64,000 bases of DNA from Vombatus ursinus (Eukaryota > Chordata > Mammalia > Diprotodontia > Vombatidae). The DNA is taken from positions 44,005,256 through 44,069,255 of the forward strand of contig NW_020954585.1 in assembly GCF_900497805.2 (NCBI RefSeq), read 5' to 3'. A model generated the notes under the pieces. That model saw only the letters and a program-made list of their open reading frames with translations, made no database searches and was not told the DNA's origin. Every line of letters begins with the position of its first letter. Position 1 is the stretch's first letter. Below, piece after piece: positions 32,741 to 43,665 of this stretch. Position numbers and translations under genes: made by a program.

Positions 32741-32889
32741 GTAGATACTTAATAAAAATGCCTGTTGGTTGACTGATTCCTCCTGATGCTCCAGGATTCA
32801 GTTATATAAAATCCCTGGATGAATAATGGTATTAAAGAAAATGGTCTTTGGGGATCGCTGAAAGAGAAAACATTATGACCATCATATAA

Positions 32890-33330
32890 TTCAATTAAAT
32901 TCAGCAAACACTTGCTAAATGTATACTATGTGCCAGGCACTGTGCCAGGTACTCAGCATACAAAGACAAAAATAAAACAATCCTTGCCTTCAAGGAGATA
33001 CACATTACCAAGAGGATATGACATATACCACTGATGGGGGCAACCAGATGGCACAGTGGATAGTGCAGCAGCCCTGGATTCAGGAGAACCTGAGTTCAAA
33101 TCCAGCCTCAGACACGTAACACTTATTAGTTGTGTGACCCTGGGCAAGTCAATTAACCCCAATTGCCTCACAAAAAAAAAAGAAGACATATACCACTGAT
33201 AAGCAAGTACAAGGTAAATTGAGGAGGGAGAGAACACTAAATACTGGCTGAGGGGCACAATCAGACTTCTCAGAAGTAGCATATGAGCTGATCCTTGAAG
33301 GCCGATAATTTCAAATTCAAATTTTAGCAA
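32890..33330 (-). mobile_element. L2 3' end interrupted by a SINE
   Basis: 'tactatgtgccaggcactgt' and 'gccttcaaggagatacac' at left, 'gagctgatccttgaaggc' at right. The SINE at 33036-33184 splits it. Confidence 0.65.
33036..33184 (+). mobile_element. CORE-SINE with perfect 16-bp target duplication
   Basis: Duplication gacatataccactgat at 33020-33035 and 33185-33200. Complete copy with an A-rich tail. Confidence 0.9.
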
Positions 33331-33584
33331 AACACCTTGAGATAATGGATTATCTTATAAACATACATGACTGTTCCCATATTGTGTAATGTTCATAACC
33401 AAAGAGGATACTACCAATCCACCATGAGTTGGACATGCATTCTGAGTTGTTCCCTAGTAGTTAGTATGGACTTGAACTGATCCATACATACTCTCACCAG
33501 CTTTCCTTCTAACTGTGAAGGTCGTTGTGGGTCAAAAACCAGCCACAGGACAAAAACCCACCATAGGACAAAACCAAAGTTTCT

Positions 33585-33660
33585 AATGGACACCCCTGGG
33601 ATTTGAACCCATAACTTTGACCTGGTACACTAACCAACTGTCCTGGTCTCTATCACCTTG
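33585..33660 (-). pseudogene. tRNA-like sequence (tRNA pseudogene or SINE head)
   Basis: On the minus strand it has an A-box-like 'cagttggttagtg' and a B-box-like 'gggttcaaatccc' with a plausible acceptor remnant 'ggggtgtcc'. Parts resemble tRNA-Ile, but an anticodon arm cannot be folded, so a functional tRNA is unlikely. Confidence 0.4.
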
Positions 33661-34829
33661 AAGGCTGACACCACTTGATAAGACTAAGAGGGTTGATGTC
33701 CTAAGCCTGGGTCATTAAGATTGCCCTCCCACTCCTTCATCCATCCAAAGAAAATGTCCCTTCCAGAGAATAGGGACAATGAGAATATCTGATCAGTGAC
33801 CGACGAGAACCTTTTAAATCCATAATGGCTGCCACACACGGCAGGAGAAAGATAGAGGCTGCTCCCGCTTAAAAGACAGCAGAAATTTTAGAGTACTTGT
33901 AAGAGAGTAATCATTGCAATAGACCTCTCCTAGCCCAGGGCTGCTGGATCCAGAGAGCTCAGGTGCAATTACCCTGGAGCTCCAGACCCTTATCTATGTT
34001 GCCTTGCAGGCTTTCCTGGCAATGTCTTGGTCACTTTAAACAGGGGTTATGTGCCTTTACTCTTACTTTGCTACCTAACTTCACAGTGGCCAACCTGACC
34101 TATGTGGCTTGACCTCTCATGACCGAGACCATGGAGACTGAGTCACTTTCAGCTGACCTGATTGATTTCTGGTGTTATTGGTAGAATACAAACAGCAGTA
34201 ATCAGAAATAAGTATGTAGGCTTAATTAAGTTATTACACTGAGGAAGCCAGGATTGGGATCTATGGAGATAGAAAACAGTAATTAAATAATTACCTTGAG
34301 GAGTTCACTAGCGCACCTCCCATTCTGAAACTGCCTACTGGCAACAGATGAAACCAAGAAAAGCCTAGAACCTCTGGGCTAGCATTCATTATACTTCAGC
34401 TGCTGGGCTGATGATTATCTTGGAAGGAAACAGTTACATCTAGAAAAGAGTTGTAGCAAGTATGCATGTAGGTGGGGGAGTGCGGTCTCTAGTGTTCCTA
34501 GGCAGATGTCTTTCTGTGGTCCCCTGTGTTTGAGGTCACTGGGGGACTCTCACACTCTAGGCTATGAGATGCCCAAAGTCTTTGGAAGAGAGAATGCCAA
34601 AAGCGTGATGAATCTGGGTCACAGGGACAGCAACAGCCACTCCTTGAAAATGACTTCTGATAGCTTAGTGGTCACCTCGTTTGAAATCCTTTCATTGTAC
34701 AGATGAGGAAAATCTGTGATAAAGATAATCTGAAAATAAAACTCACTTCTGAAAAAAAAAAAAAGAAAAAAAAGGAAATGACTCCTGAGCCCTCTTCTCT
34801 CAGGCATTCTCAGGGTTCCAGGACCCTGA
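33661..34829. other. Largely non-repetitive stretch
   Basis: About 1.1 kb without recognised repeats except an A-rich run near 34754-34775. AT-rich TTAATTAA-type motifs occur at 34220-34290. No exon could be argued. Confidence 0.4.
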
Positions 34830-34839
34830 TATATATATT

Positions 34840-34995
34840 TCATGGGATCATATATTTAATGAAGGAGGGGACCTTAAAGGTCATCCAGTTCAGCCTCATT
34901 TTACAGGTGAGAAAGCCAAGGGTCAGAGAGGTAAAAGGTCAAGGTGGCCAAGGTCACAGAAGCTAATAATGGGCAGACCGGAGTCTTCCTCTCAT
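34840..34995 (-). mobile_element. MIR-type SINE
   Basis: 'ccttaaaggtcatccagttc', 'cctcattttacaggtgagaa' and 'aggtcacagaagctaat'. Confidence 0.65.
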
Positions 34996-35144
34996 ACCTC
35001 ACTTACATTTGTATGATGCTATGTATGATGATACTTTTAGGGAAAGTATTCACATAGTCAGTAGGAGGCCCTAGAGTTGGAGCCATGGGCAGGATCAGCA
35101 GAGTGTGTGGCCAGGAATCATCTGTGTCCTTCTCACAGGTCAGT

Positions 35145-35275
35145 TACTCAATAAACATTTATTAAGCACTTACTATGTTCCAAGCATTATGCTAACCATT
35201 GGGAACACAAAGAAGCTTACATTCTAAAAGGGCAAGACAACACGTAAAAGAAAACTGAAAAGGGAGGGAAAAGGA
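35145..35275 (-). mobile_element. L2 3' end
   Basis: 'caataaacatttattaagc', 'cttactatgttccaagc' and 'gaagcttacattctaaaag'. Confidence 0.65.
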
Positions 35276-35304
35276 AAAGGGGGGCATGATAGAAAAGTCC
35301 AGAG

Positions 35305-35503
35305 CAGAGGTGGGGAATCTGTGGTCTCAAGGTCACATGTGGCTCTCTAGGTCCTCAAATACGGCTCTTTGAATCCAAATTTCACAGAACAAATCCCCTT
35401 AATAAAAGGATTTATTCTGTAAAACTTGGACTTAGTCAAAAGGCCACACCCAAGGACCTAGAAGGCCACTTGTAGCCTTGAGGCTGCGGGTTCCCCACCC
35501 CTG
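35305..35503. mobile_element. Palindromic hAT miniature element, first copy
   Basis: A 199-bp element whose two halves are inverted copies: left 'cagaggtggggaatctgtgg', right 'gctgcgggttccccacccctg'-type end. It is flanked by a perfect 8-bp duplication gtccagag (35297-35304 and 35504-35511) that fits the hAT target pattern nTnnnnAn. The terminus resembles the OposCharlie (OC) group. It has no coding capacity. Confidence 0.85.
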
Positions 35504-35574
35504 GTCCAGAGTGTAGCCTGGTGAGAACTGAAGAGATGGTTGGCCTGGGCACCCTCCTTAAATAGAGGTTCTGG

Positions 35575-35708
35575 TGGATAGAGCACCAGCCCTGGATTCA
35601 GGAGTACCTGAGTTCATATCTGGCCTCAGACACATAACACTTACTAGCTGTGTGACCCTGGGCAAGTCACTTAACTCCATTCCCCAACCTCCCCCCCCCA
35701 AAAAAAAC
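35575..35708 (+). mobile_element. CORE-SINE, 5'-truncated, with target duplication
   Basis: Duplication agaggttctgg at 35564-35574 and 35709-35719. The first 20 or so bases of the family are missing. Confidence 0.85.
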
Positions 35709-35959
35709 AGAGGTTCTGGGAGGAGCCAAAGGGAAGGGCCACAAGAGCAAAGGGTACTTCCGAGGTATGGATTTCAAGGCTGAAGTGATCTAAGATGAAG
35801 AGGTTTCTGGCACATGGTGAATTCCAGACTACAGTCTAGTGAGAAACCACTGGTGCGGTTCCAATGGCAGAAATGCCAGGAAAAGTCTGAAATGGTAGAA
35901 TTATGAGGGACCATAAAGAAGAGGTGGATTGTATAAGATAAGGAGCTAGAGGAGGGGCA

Positions 35960-36098
35960 ATCTCAAAGGCTATCTCATCTAGCTTTAACAGATAGGTTGT
36001 GACTTATCCAAGGTGACACAGTAACTGTGAGAGGTAAGATGTGAACACAGGCCATCTGAGTCCAGAGCAGGCATTCTTTCCACTGTACCACACCACCC
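35960..36098 (-). mobile_element. MIR-type SINE
   Basis: 'gtgacttatccaaggtgaca' and 'gaacacaggccatctgagtc'. Confidence 0.6.
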
Positions 36099-36253
36099 AG
36101 AGCAGAAAAGTTAATTAACTAGCACAGGGAGCATGAAATGAGAGAAAAGAGACCTGAGGTACAAAGGACTGGAAGACTATATTGGTAATGCAATGGTGAC
36201 AAGATCTAATCAGAAAACAGTGTGAAATAGGGCTTGATTAAAAAGAAATTGTC

Positions 36254-36337
36254 AGTTACTAGCTATGTGACCCTGGGTAAGTCACTTAACTCCAATTGCC
36301 TCACCAAAAAGGAAAAAAATTAAAATTAAAAATAAAT
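36254..36337 (+). mobile_element. Short CORE-SINE tail with target duplication
   Basis: Only the end of the CORE, the tail and an A-rich run. Duplication aaaagaaattgtc at 36241-36253 and 36338-36350. Confidence 0.8.
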
Positions 36338-36479
36338 AAAAGAAATTGTCTAAGCTAAGTCTGTCTAAACAGGCTTGAGCAAAGAATTTTCTTCTCAATG
36401 GGGTAAGGGTGCTAGTATTCTTTTAAGTCCCAATGAGCAATAGCTGCAGAAGTTCCCAGAAGCCACCAGGGTTTTCTCC

Positions 36480-36930
36480 AAGTCAGAGCAATGGCAAACA
36501 CAGACTGCTAGAAAAGAATTTGGAGATCATCTAATTCTAACTCTCTAATTTTGTGGAGCAGTAGATAGAGTGCTGGGCCTGGAGGCAGGAAAACCTGAGT
36601 CCAAATCTAGTTTCAGAAGCATAACTAGCTGTGTGACTTTGGATAACCTTTGTCTGCCTCCGTTTCCTCAACTGAAAAATGGGGATCATATCAGCCCTAC
36701 CTCCCAGACCTGTCATGAGAATCAAATGACATATTTGTAAAGCACTTAGCACAGTGCCTGTCACATAGTAGGTGTCATATAAATCCTAGCTATAATTATT
36801 ATTTTAAAGAGGCCCAGAGAAGCCAAGCAATTTTCCCAAGGTCATATACTGAGTGAGGGACAAAGCTGGGGCTACAACTCAGGTCTCCTAGTTCATAGTC
36901 CAGGGCTCTCCACACTATTCCATCTGAATA
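36480..36930 (-). mobile_element. MIR-type SINE split by a THER-type SINE
   Basis: Outer MIR parts: 'gagatcatctaattctaact' (left) and 'gaggcccagagaagccaagc' (right). The inner plus-strand SINE, about 36552-36805, has 'gcagtagatagagtgctggg' and 'acagtgcctgtcacatagta'. Confidence 0.6.
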
Positions 36931-37059
36931 TCTCTTTGGCCAAGAGGGTCAATTGTGGTCAGATCCCATCTTCTCCCTAAACTTTCACTCTCTCTGTCAG
37001 TGAGAGGCATTTAAGTCTTAACACTGCAAGGTGATGTTCTCACAGGATTGAGTAGTAGC

Positions 37060-37285
37060 AGGCATATAGGATAGGGACTAGATGTGTGACTTCATTGGTA
37101 GAGGGAACTTCTAGATGAGGAAATTCTCTGTACCGATGCAGGTCAGCACTTTCTCTGCCACTTATAATTTGAGAGAGCTGCCCAGGGCCCTGAGAGATTA
37201 AGTAACTTATCCCTGGTGACCCAAAGGCAGGTCTCGAACCCAGGTCTTTCTGGTTCCCAGGCCAGCCTTCCATCCCCCACACATA
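37060..37285 (-). mobile_element. CORE-SINE, third type
   Basis: 'attggtagagggaacttcta', 'attaagtaacttatccctgg' and 'aggtctcgaacccaggtc'. Confidence 0.55.
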
Positions 37286-37389
37286 GCAATTTCCTGTTCT
37301 TATTAGTAACCAGCTGGTAAGAGAATCAATAATAGTTGATATAACAGTAGTTGAATAGTTGAAACAATAATAGTTCTCAAGTCACGGTA

Positions 37390-37510
37390 TCATAGATTTC
37401 AAACTAGAAGGGATCTCAAAAGTCATTTAGCCCAATCCCCTTTGTGATGTAAAATGACTTGTGATTTGTGAAGCCAGGCTCCTCCATATCCAAATCCAGC
37501 GCCCTTGCTC
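37390..37510 (-). mobile_element. MIR-type SINE, diverged
   Basis: 'gaagggatctcaaaagtcat' and a degraded core. Confidence 0.4.
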
Positions 37511-37654
37511 CTGTCCTGTACTCTCTCTCTGCAGAGAATCTCAGAACGTGCTACCCAAAATCACCAAGCAGAGTTGCCCATCTAAACAAACGTCAGAGTA
37601 GACTGAGGCAGCATGTGGGGGGGGGGAGTGCTATATTTGGGGTAGGAGGAGCCA

Positions 37655-38140
37655 GACTGAAATCCCAACTTTTACTTACTTAGACAGGTCACAATCTCCC
37701 TTGACCTCAAGTTCCCATGTTTCAAATGCCGGGTATGAACGCAACGGCCTTTGAGATTCCACTTTAGACTCATACTTAGCCCTAGAGCAGGGGTGGGGAG
37801 CCTGTGGCCTCAAGGCTACAAGTGGCCTTCTAGGTCCTTGGGTGTGGCCTCTTGACTGAATCCAAGATTTACAGAACAAATCCTTTTATTAAGGGGATTT
37901 GTTCTGTGAAGTTATTCAGTCAAAGGGCCGCTCTTGAGGACCTAGAGGGCCACATGTATCCTTGAGGCCTCAGGTTCCCCACCCCTGCTCTAGAGCTTCT
38001 GAGACAGTCTGAATCCTGGGTCTGCCAATTACTGGCTGTGTGATCTGGGGAAAACCACTTAAACTCTCCTGCCCTTAACTATCCTATCTGTACAACAAGG
38101 TGTTGGACTAAAGGATCTCTGAAGTCCTTTCTCAGAGGTA
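37655..38140 (+). mobile_element. MIR-type SINE sequence around a hAT insertion
   Basis: MIR-like text before ('gacaggtcacaatctccctt') and after ('ctggctgtgtgatctggg', 'gtgttggactaaaggatctc') the element at 37788-37987. They may be two copies. Confidence 0.45.
37788..37987. mobile_element. Palindromic hAT miniature element, second copy
   Basis: A 200-bp relative of 35305-35503 starting 'caggggtggggagcctgtgg' and ending 'ggttccccacccctg'. The flanks ccctagag (37780-37787) and ctctagag (37988-37995) are an 8-bp duplication with one mismatch. Confidence 0.85.
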
Positions 38141-38754
38141 TGCTGGAGCCAGCTGAACCTCTGACTCAAGTGAGTCAATTATTAAATTTTAATGGGAGCA
38201 TTTATACCTTGATCAGCAAAAGCTCCAAATCAGGGCTTGATTTATTGATTGTCTAGAGTTGATGGAGAAAATGTTAATAATGCAAATTAAATTTATGAGT
38301 ATGTTATGCGTACTTTTTTCTCTCTCAAATGAGATCATTGTTAAACATTTACCAGCAAACCAATGCCCTTTTTACTATAAATCTGTAACACTGTGATCCC
38401 ATTGAGCAACCTCTCTGTAAGGTCAGGATGAGCCCCTCCAATCTTTCAATTTTTTGGAAGAGGCATGGAAGAGAGCAAACAACTTACCATGTTCAAAATG
38501 GAACTTTTGGCTCTTGATCTATTATTCCCAGGACAATGTTTCTGCTACCCACATAACACAGAAATGAAGATTTTTGAAACTGAATTACCATCAAAAAATC
38601 TCAGATATTTGTCTTGTTAACACCTATCACAATTCATCATACAGGTGAAATAAGGACCTCCACGTGTCCTCCATGCCTCTCTGACCCCTACGTAAATAAT
38701 AAGGGGAAAGTAAACATACATAGATGGAAATTCATGTATTATAATTTTTAAGAG
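38141..38754. other. Non-repetitive stretch with a possible conserved element
   Basis: No repeat recognised. 38230-38430 is AT-rich and holds an octamer ATGCAAAT (38280-38287) beside TTAAT-type motifs, as in some enhancers. Conservation cannot be judged from one sequence. Confidence 0.3.
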
Positions 38755-38764
38755 CCCAACTCTA

Positions 38765-39060
38765 TTCATTTAACTAACTCTTAGTAAATGCCTACAATGT
38801 GCCATGTGCTGGCTGGTATGGACAACATAAAAATCAGTTAAGATGTAGTCTAGTAATGGTAGGATAAATCCACACATGCTTCAACACATCAAGGATCTGT
38901 GGTTTCATTAAATTGAGGATTCTCTCTATCTACCCAAATTTATGATAGCACTTAAAAGGTAGTCTATCAGAGAGGTTGAGTGACTGACTTGCTCATGGTC
39001 ATGAAGCTTATATAGGTCTGAAGGTGGGATATAAACCCAACACTGGTCTACTCCATCAGG
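38765..39060 (-). mobile_element. L2 3' end, then MIR-type SINE
   Basis: L2-like 'gtaaatgcctacaatgtgcc' at about 38785-38815, and MIR-like 'gaggttgagtgactgacttg' at about 38970-39060. Both are worn. Confidence 0.45.
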
Positions 39061-39184
39061 ATGTCTCTCCAGGTAAACAGATAAATGATGGTAATAAAAA
39101 AGTAAAAAATGACAAGTACCATAAGAGAGGCATTGAAATGCCGGAGAGGTTTATAGAGGTCCATAGAAGAGGGAGAGAAGAAGG

Positions 39185-39385
39185 AATATGACATAGAGGG
39201 AAGAGGGATGATGGACTTGGGAGTCACTCAAGATCAGGTTTGGTTCCCAACTCCAACATCTATCCAGGTGACTTCAGGCAAGTACCTTGAATTTTCTGGG
39301 TTTTAAGTTTTCTCATTTATCAAACAAGGAGGTCGGATTAGATGATGTCTAAGGTGCCTTCCTGCTCTAACATTCTATAACTTTA
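39185..39385 (+). mobile_element. MIR-type SINE
   Basis: 'gtgacttcaggcaagtacct', 'tcatttatcaaacaaggagg' and 'aggtgccttcctgctctaac'. Confidence 0.6.
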
Positions 39386-39464
39386 AACTTAATCATTTCT
39401 GGCTGGTGGAGTGAGGGAGACAGTAGTATTGTGAAAGGAAGAGGTAGATCATTAGGGATTTCTT

Positions 39465-39673
39465 AAAATCCCTAAGTGATTTACACTTATTATCTCATTT
39501 GATCCTAACAACAACCCTGAAAGGTAGGTGCTATTATTATCCCCATTTTAGATGGAGAAACTGAAGTAGACAGAGGTTAAGTGACTTGTCCAGGGTCAAA
39601 CAGCTAGTAAGTGTCTGAGGTTGGATTTGACTCCAGGCCCAGAGCTCAATCCACTGTACCACCTAGATGCCCA
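39465..39673 (-). mobile_element. MIR/THER-type SINE
   Basis: 'ttatctcatttgatcctaac', 'gttaagtgacttgtccaggg' and head 'gtaccacctagatgccc'. Confidence 0.75.
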
Positions 39674-39929
39674 CTACTACCTTATACTCTGCTTTTCTCT
39701 TAATGCATATGGTTTATTAATAATGGTGATAAGTCTCTAGATAGAAAAGTTATATAGTACTGATGTAGAATAATACTTATGTTTTTGAGATATTATCAGT
39801 GTGTCAATTTGTTTTGCTTGACTTGTACTTTGTTACAAGAGAGGTTTCAATTGTGTGTGGGGAGGGTACCGGGAAATGGCAGCAATGTTTTTTATAAGTG
39901 TTAATAAAATTTAAAAAAATAAATAACAT
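39674..39929. other. No repeat recognised
   Basis: AT-rich DNA ending in 'aataaaatttaaaaaaataaa' near 39903-39925, possibly a retroposed tail of unknown type. Confidence 0.3.
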
Positions 39930-40040
39930 TGACTAAATTTCTTCTTTGTTCAAGACATTGTGCCAGGATCTGGGAAAACAGAGACAAAAAACAACATGGC
40001 TAGTCCCTGTCCTCAGGGAGCTCACATTTTACTTGTACCC
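39930..40040 (-). mobile_element. L2 3' end
   Basis: 'gacattgtgccaggatctgg' and 'ctcagggagctcacatttta'. Confidence 0.55.
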
Positions 40041-40483
40041 ATGATATTTGTCCTATTGACTCTTTGTATTCAATAGTACCATCTTGGATTTTTTTTCCCC
40101 ATTGAACTTCATCCTACCTGCATAGGACCTTGATGTAATGAAATATTTCTCAATCATTAGGGCTATTTAAAAGATGAATGTACTTCCGTTGGAGGTACAA
40201 TAGTAAGTTTACTCTCACAAGAAATGTTCAAACAAAGGCTGTGGATGTCTTCTTGTGCATACGATATAGAGGGGATTTTTTTTTTCCGTTTTCTGTTGGA
40301 CTAAATAGCTGCTGAGAGCCTTTCCAACTCTGAGATACCCTCTTTGGCTCCATAACTATTATTAACAAACCAGTATTCATTAAGTGGCTACATTTAACAT
40401 CCTGGACAGTAATTAAGAAAGTAAAGTAGGTGTCAGGAGGGGTGTGGATTAGATGACCTCTAAAGTCACTGCCAACTCTAAAC

Positions 40484-40685
40484 AACTGTTGTTAAGACTT
40501 TTCAGTCCTGTCTGACTCTTCATGACGCCAGTTGGGGTTTTCTTGGCAAAGATACTGGACCGGTCTGCCAAACCAGGTTAAGTGACTTGCCCAAAGTCAG
40601 ACAGCTAGTAAGTCTCTGAGACTGGATTTTAATTTAGCTCTTTCTGACTCCAGATGCAGCCCTCTATCTACCACCTGACTGCCCT
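40484..40685 (-). mobile_element. MAR1-type SINE, internally shortened
   Basis: 'cagtcctgtctgactcttca' through 'accacctgactgccc'. The stretch between the RTE tail and the CORE is partly deleted. Confidence 0.75.
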
Positions 40686-40849
40686 TACTTTCTTAAGAGT
40701 GACAATCAACAAGGCAATAAATCAAGCCCTAATTTGTGTCATTTGCCAATTTCTGAGGTGTAAATAGGCACAATGAAAATGTAACAATCAGCTTTGCATA
40801 CTGGTTTGAACCAACTCTATACTCCTGTATAAACATGAATATTATTGTA

Positions 40850-41240
40850 CATAATGAATATGAAGAATTCAGATATGCAGTAGAAGACTTAGATGAATTA
40901 ATACAGAGTAAACTAAGCAGAAGCAGGAAAAACAATCTACAAAATAACCACAACCATGGAAACAAAAAAAAATTACAAAAAAACCTAAATGTTGTGTAGT
41001 TATAATGGCCAAACTTGGCCTTGGAGAAAACTTAAGAAAACACAACTTTCTTCCTTTTTTGCGGAAGAGAGAGGGGCCCATGGGTGTGGAATATTGTTTA
41101 TACTATTTAACACAGTTGATGTGTTGACTTTTTCCCCTTTTCTTTTTTATTCTGTTACAAGGGATGGCTTGCTGGAAAGAGGAAGGAGATATAATCAGAA
41201 ATGAAGATAATAGAAAAAGAAAATATATCAACAAAATAAG
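40850..41240 (+). mobile_element. Old L1 3' end
   Basis: 'gacttagatgaattaataca', 'aagcagaagcaggaaaaaca' and 'ggcccatgggtgtggaatat' resemble the ORF2 end and 3' UTR of the old L1 at 21838. Confidence 0.55.
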
Positions 41241-41784
41241 AAAAAAAGGCACAGAGGAAAGGGTAGTAGAGAGTAGATCATAGTGGAAAAAGTAAGTGCT
41301 TAGTAACATTGAAAGACTTTCCAATTAAGTAGTCCTAGCAATATATGGTTAGCTCTAATTCTTTATTTATTAATATCAGCTAAAAATCATAGGAATAATT
41401 CCATCAAAATAAACTTCAAAGGGTACTTACTTCTTGCATTTCTTGACAGTACAATCACACTGACAGTGGATAATATAAATAACTTGGCTTTTGAGGTTTT
41501 ATACACAAATTTATTAACTTCAAAGATATTTTTAACCACATTTGTCTTTATGGAAGCATAGTGATAATAATAACAATAAAGTCAATTAAACTGACTGAAT
41601 CTTCTTTCTCCCCTAACTGGCTTAAATTCTAATATAAGTAATTGAATAAGTAGTCCTGTGGCTATTTGCATAGTTTTACCATAGTTGAAAGGATACTGGA
41701 TTGAACTTTATTGCAACAAGAAGACATTTCTGTAGAAGTCACAAAATCTTTCAGTAGAATACTTCCTACTGATCTCCCTCTCCT
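41241..41784. other. AT-rich, no repeat recognised
   Basis: No gene signal. Confidence 0.35.
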
Positions 41785-41795
41785 AATAAACTTTT

Positions 41796-41939
41796 TTTTT
41801 TTGACTAGGCAATCGGGGTTAAGTGACTTGCCCAAGGTCACACAGCTAGTTAAGTATCAAGTATCTGAGACCAGATTTGAACTCAGGTCCTCCTGACTCC
41901 AAGGCAGGAGCTTTGTCCACTGTGCCACCTAACTGCCCC
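41796..41939 (-). mobile_element. CORE-SINE with target duplication
   Basis: Duplication aataaactttt at 41785-41795 and 41940-41950. Poly-T at left. Confidence 0.85.
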
Positions 41940-42008
41940 AATAAACTTTTAAAAATATAGCATTTTAAAATAGATCATTTAAAATGTTATTTAAAATATT
42001 TCATTTTG

Positions 42009-42160
42009 GGGGCAGCTAGGTGGCACAGTGGATAGAGAGCACTGGCCCTGGAATCAGGAGGACCTGAGGTCAAATCCAGCCTCAGACACTTGACACTTAC
42101 TAGATGTGTGACCCTGGCAAGTCACTTAACCCCATTGACTAGCAACAAACAAAAAAATAT
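42009..42160 (+). mobile_element. CORE-SINE
   Basis: 'gggggcagctaggtggcaca' through 'cacttaaccccattgactag'. One G of the 'gggcaagtcac' motif is missing. Confidence 0.85.
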
Positions 42161-43084
42161 ATCTTTTAACCATAAAAAGAGGTTGATTGCAGGAGTTTCC
42201 TGATCAATCTGATGAGTTTAGCTGGAGCAAAGCCTTTGTTAGGAACTTTTGATAATCTATGCCTCTCTTCTGATAGAGTATGAATAGATATGTCCATTAT
42301 TAAGATATGTCCATAATATGTCTTATTAAGAGAAAAAAGAAAATTTCTAATTGGATTGAGGATGACTCTAAGATCATAGGATCATGGACTGAAAAGATAT
42401 AACCCTACCAGTCAATGATTTGGTTGGCTGAGACCCTTGTGAGAGAGGGCTTTATCACAGGAACTACTTCTCTATGCTGGCCTATAAAAGTGAGCCAAAT
42501 GGACTTGCTTGGCTCTTCCCCTGACTTCTTTCCCTTGTACCTTTCTTTCACAGTAGAGCAAAGGGTGAGGGAGTGGGTATCTTTCCTCCTTTCTTCCCAG
42601 GTCAGGAGCTATTAATGACTTCCTTGGGAATCATTCTTTGTGATAGAAACACATTGGAGATATATATGCCTATCCGTATAGCCAAGAAGAATTCATGGAC
42701 AATATTCTTACTAAATGCTTGCTTCCTAAGTGAGAAGAAGAGAGGTTTCTTAGTGTAGTGCTAGAATACAATCCTAGGAACTACTAACCTTGGGTGCTAC
42801 CCTGTGAGTAACTCCAAGTTGGACAGTTCAATCTGATCTTCTAGAGGGAAGAAAAAAGAGGTACTGAACAGCATGCCTCTTAAAAGAGAAAAGGAACATT
42901 CGTATGTTTTCATCTTATCACCCACATTGCAGCATCAGTAAGGACCCTTTAAAATCGTAATGCAATGTGAATGATCAGGATCTTGCCATACACTGCTATT
43001 ACCATGAGTTACTTGGATAATTCAAGTCCTATGGATAGGGAATTTCCTCTCCAGCAACACCAAAGTATATTTAGCTTCCATGGG
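42161..43084. other. Unclassified stretch
   Basis: No repeat recognised. A TATA-like 'cctataaaagtgagcc' lies near 42482. Open frames up to 66 codons have no motif. Confidence 0.3.
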
Positions 43085-43665
43085 TAGTCTAAACCTAAGG
43101 TGGTGTATGGAGTGTTCAAGGAGGACTAGCACCTCTGGTATGGGGGCTTACTGAGCTTTTTTCAGGGTTGCTCATCTACCTTTGGTATGTGTCTACCTGT
43201 CACTCAACTCTCACCTGTGGTTCCCTGAAGCTGTAGCATGTGCAGTGGCCATCCCCCCCCCAATAAAATTGTCTTGGCAGACAGGATAGACCAGGTTGAT
43301 GGGCCTCAAACCCAATGGTGAGTTAGGGGAGTGTCTACCCCAAGCATGTGAAGACTTCCCCCTGGTGTAATAGGCAGATGAGAACAATTTATTCCAACAG
43401 CCATAAAGGAGGTGGAAGGAGGTGCTGTGAGGCGCTAAGGACTTGGTCAGAAATCCAAGACACCAAGGTTATATACGACATTCTGGGCCATCACCAGTTA
43501 GCTTGACTTTCGTCTTGCCCCTGGACTTCAATAACTCAAGAAGAGAGAGCGAGGATGATGACTGTACAATTTTGCCTCACTTAAATCCAATTTACACACA
43601 AGTCAAGACATCACCCTGTGATGTCATTGGTCCTCATCAAAAATGAAGGAAAACAACAAACCCTA
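43085..43665 (+). mobile_element. MAR4-like retroposon
   Basis: The end 'caagtcaagacatcaccctg', 'tgatgtcattggtcctcatc' and 'aacaacaaaccc' recurs in reverse at 60125. The left boundary is uncertain. The family name is from memory. Confidence 0.5.

Noticed and set aside
40411-40700. Inverted 'aagaaagta'/'tactttctta' around a SINE
   Set aside because: It is inverted, not direct, so it is not a target duplication, and it is too short to mean much.
42480-42500. TATA-like 'cctataaaagtgagcc' as a promoter
   Set aside because: There is no open frame, initiator or repeat boundary to support it, and TATA-like strings are frequent in AT-rich DNA. The same holds for 44888.
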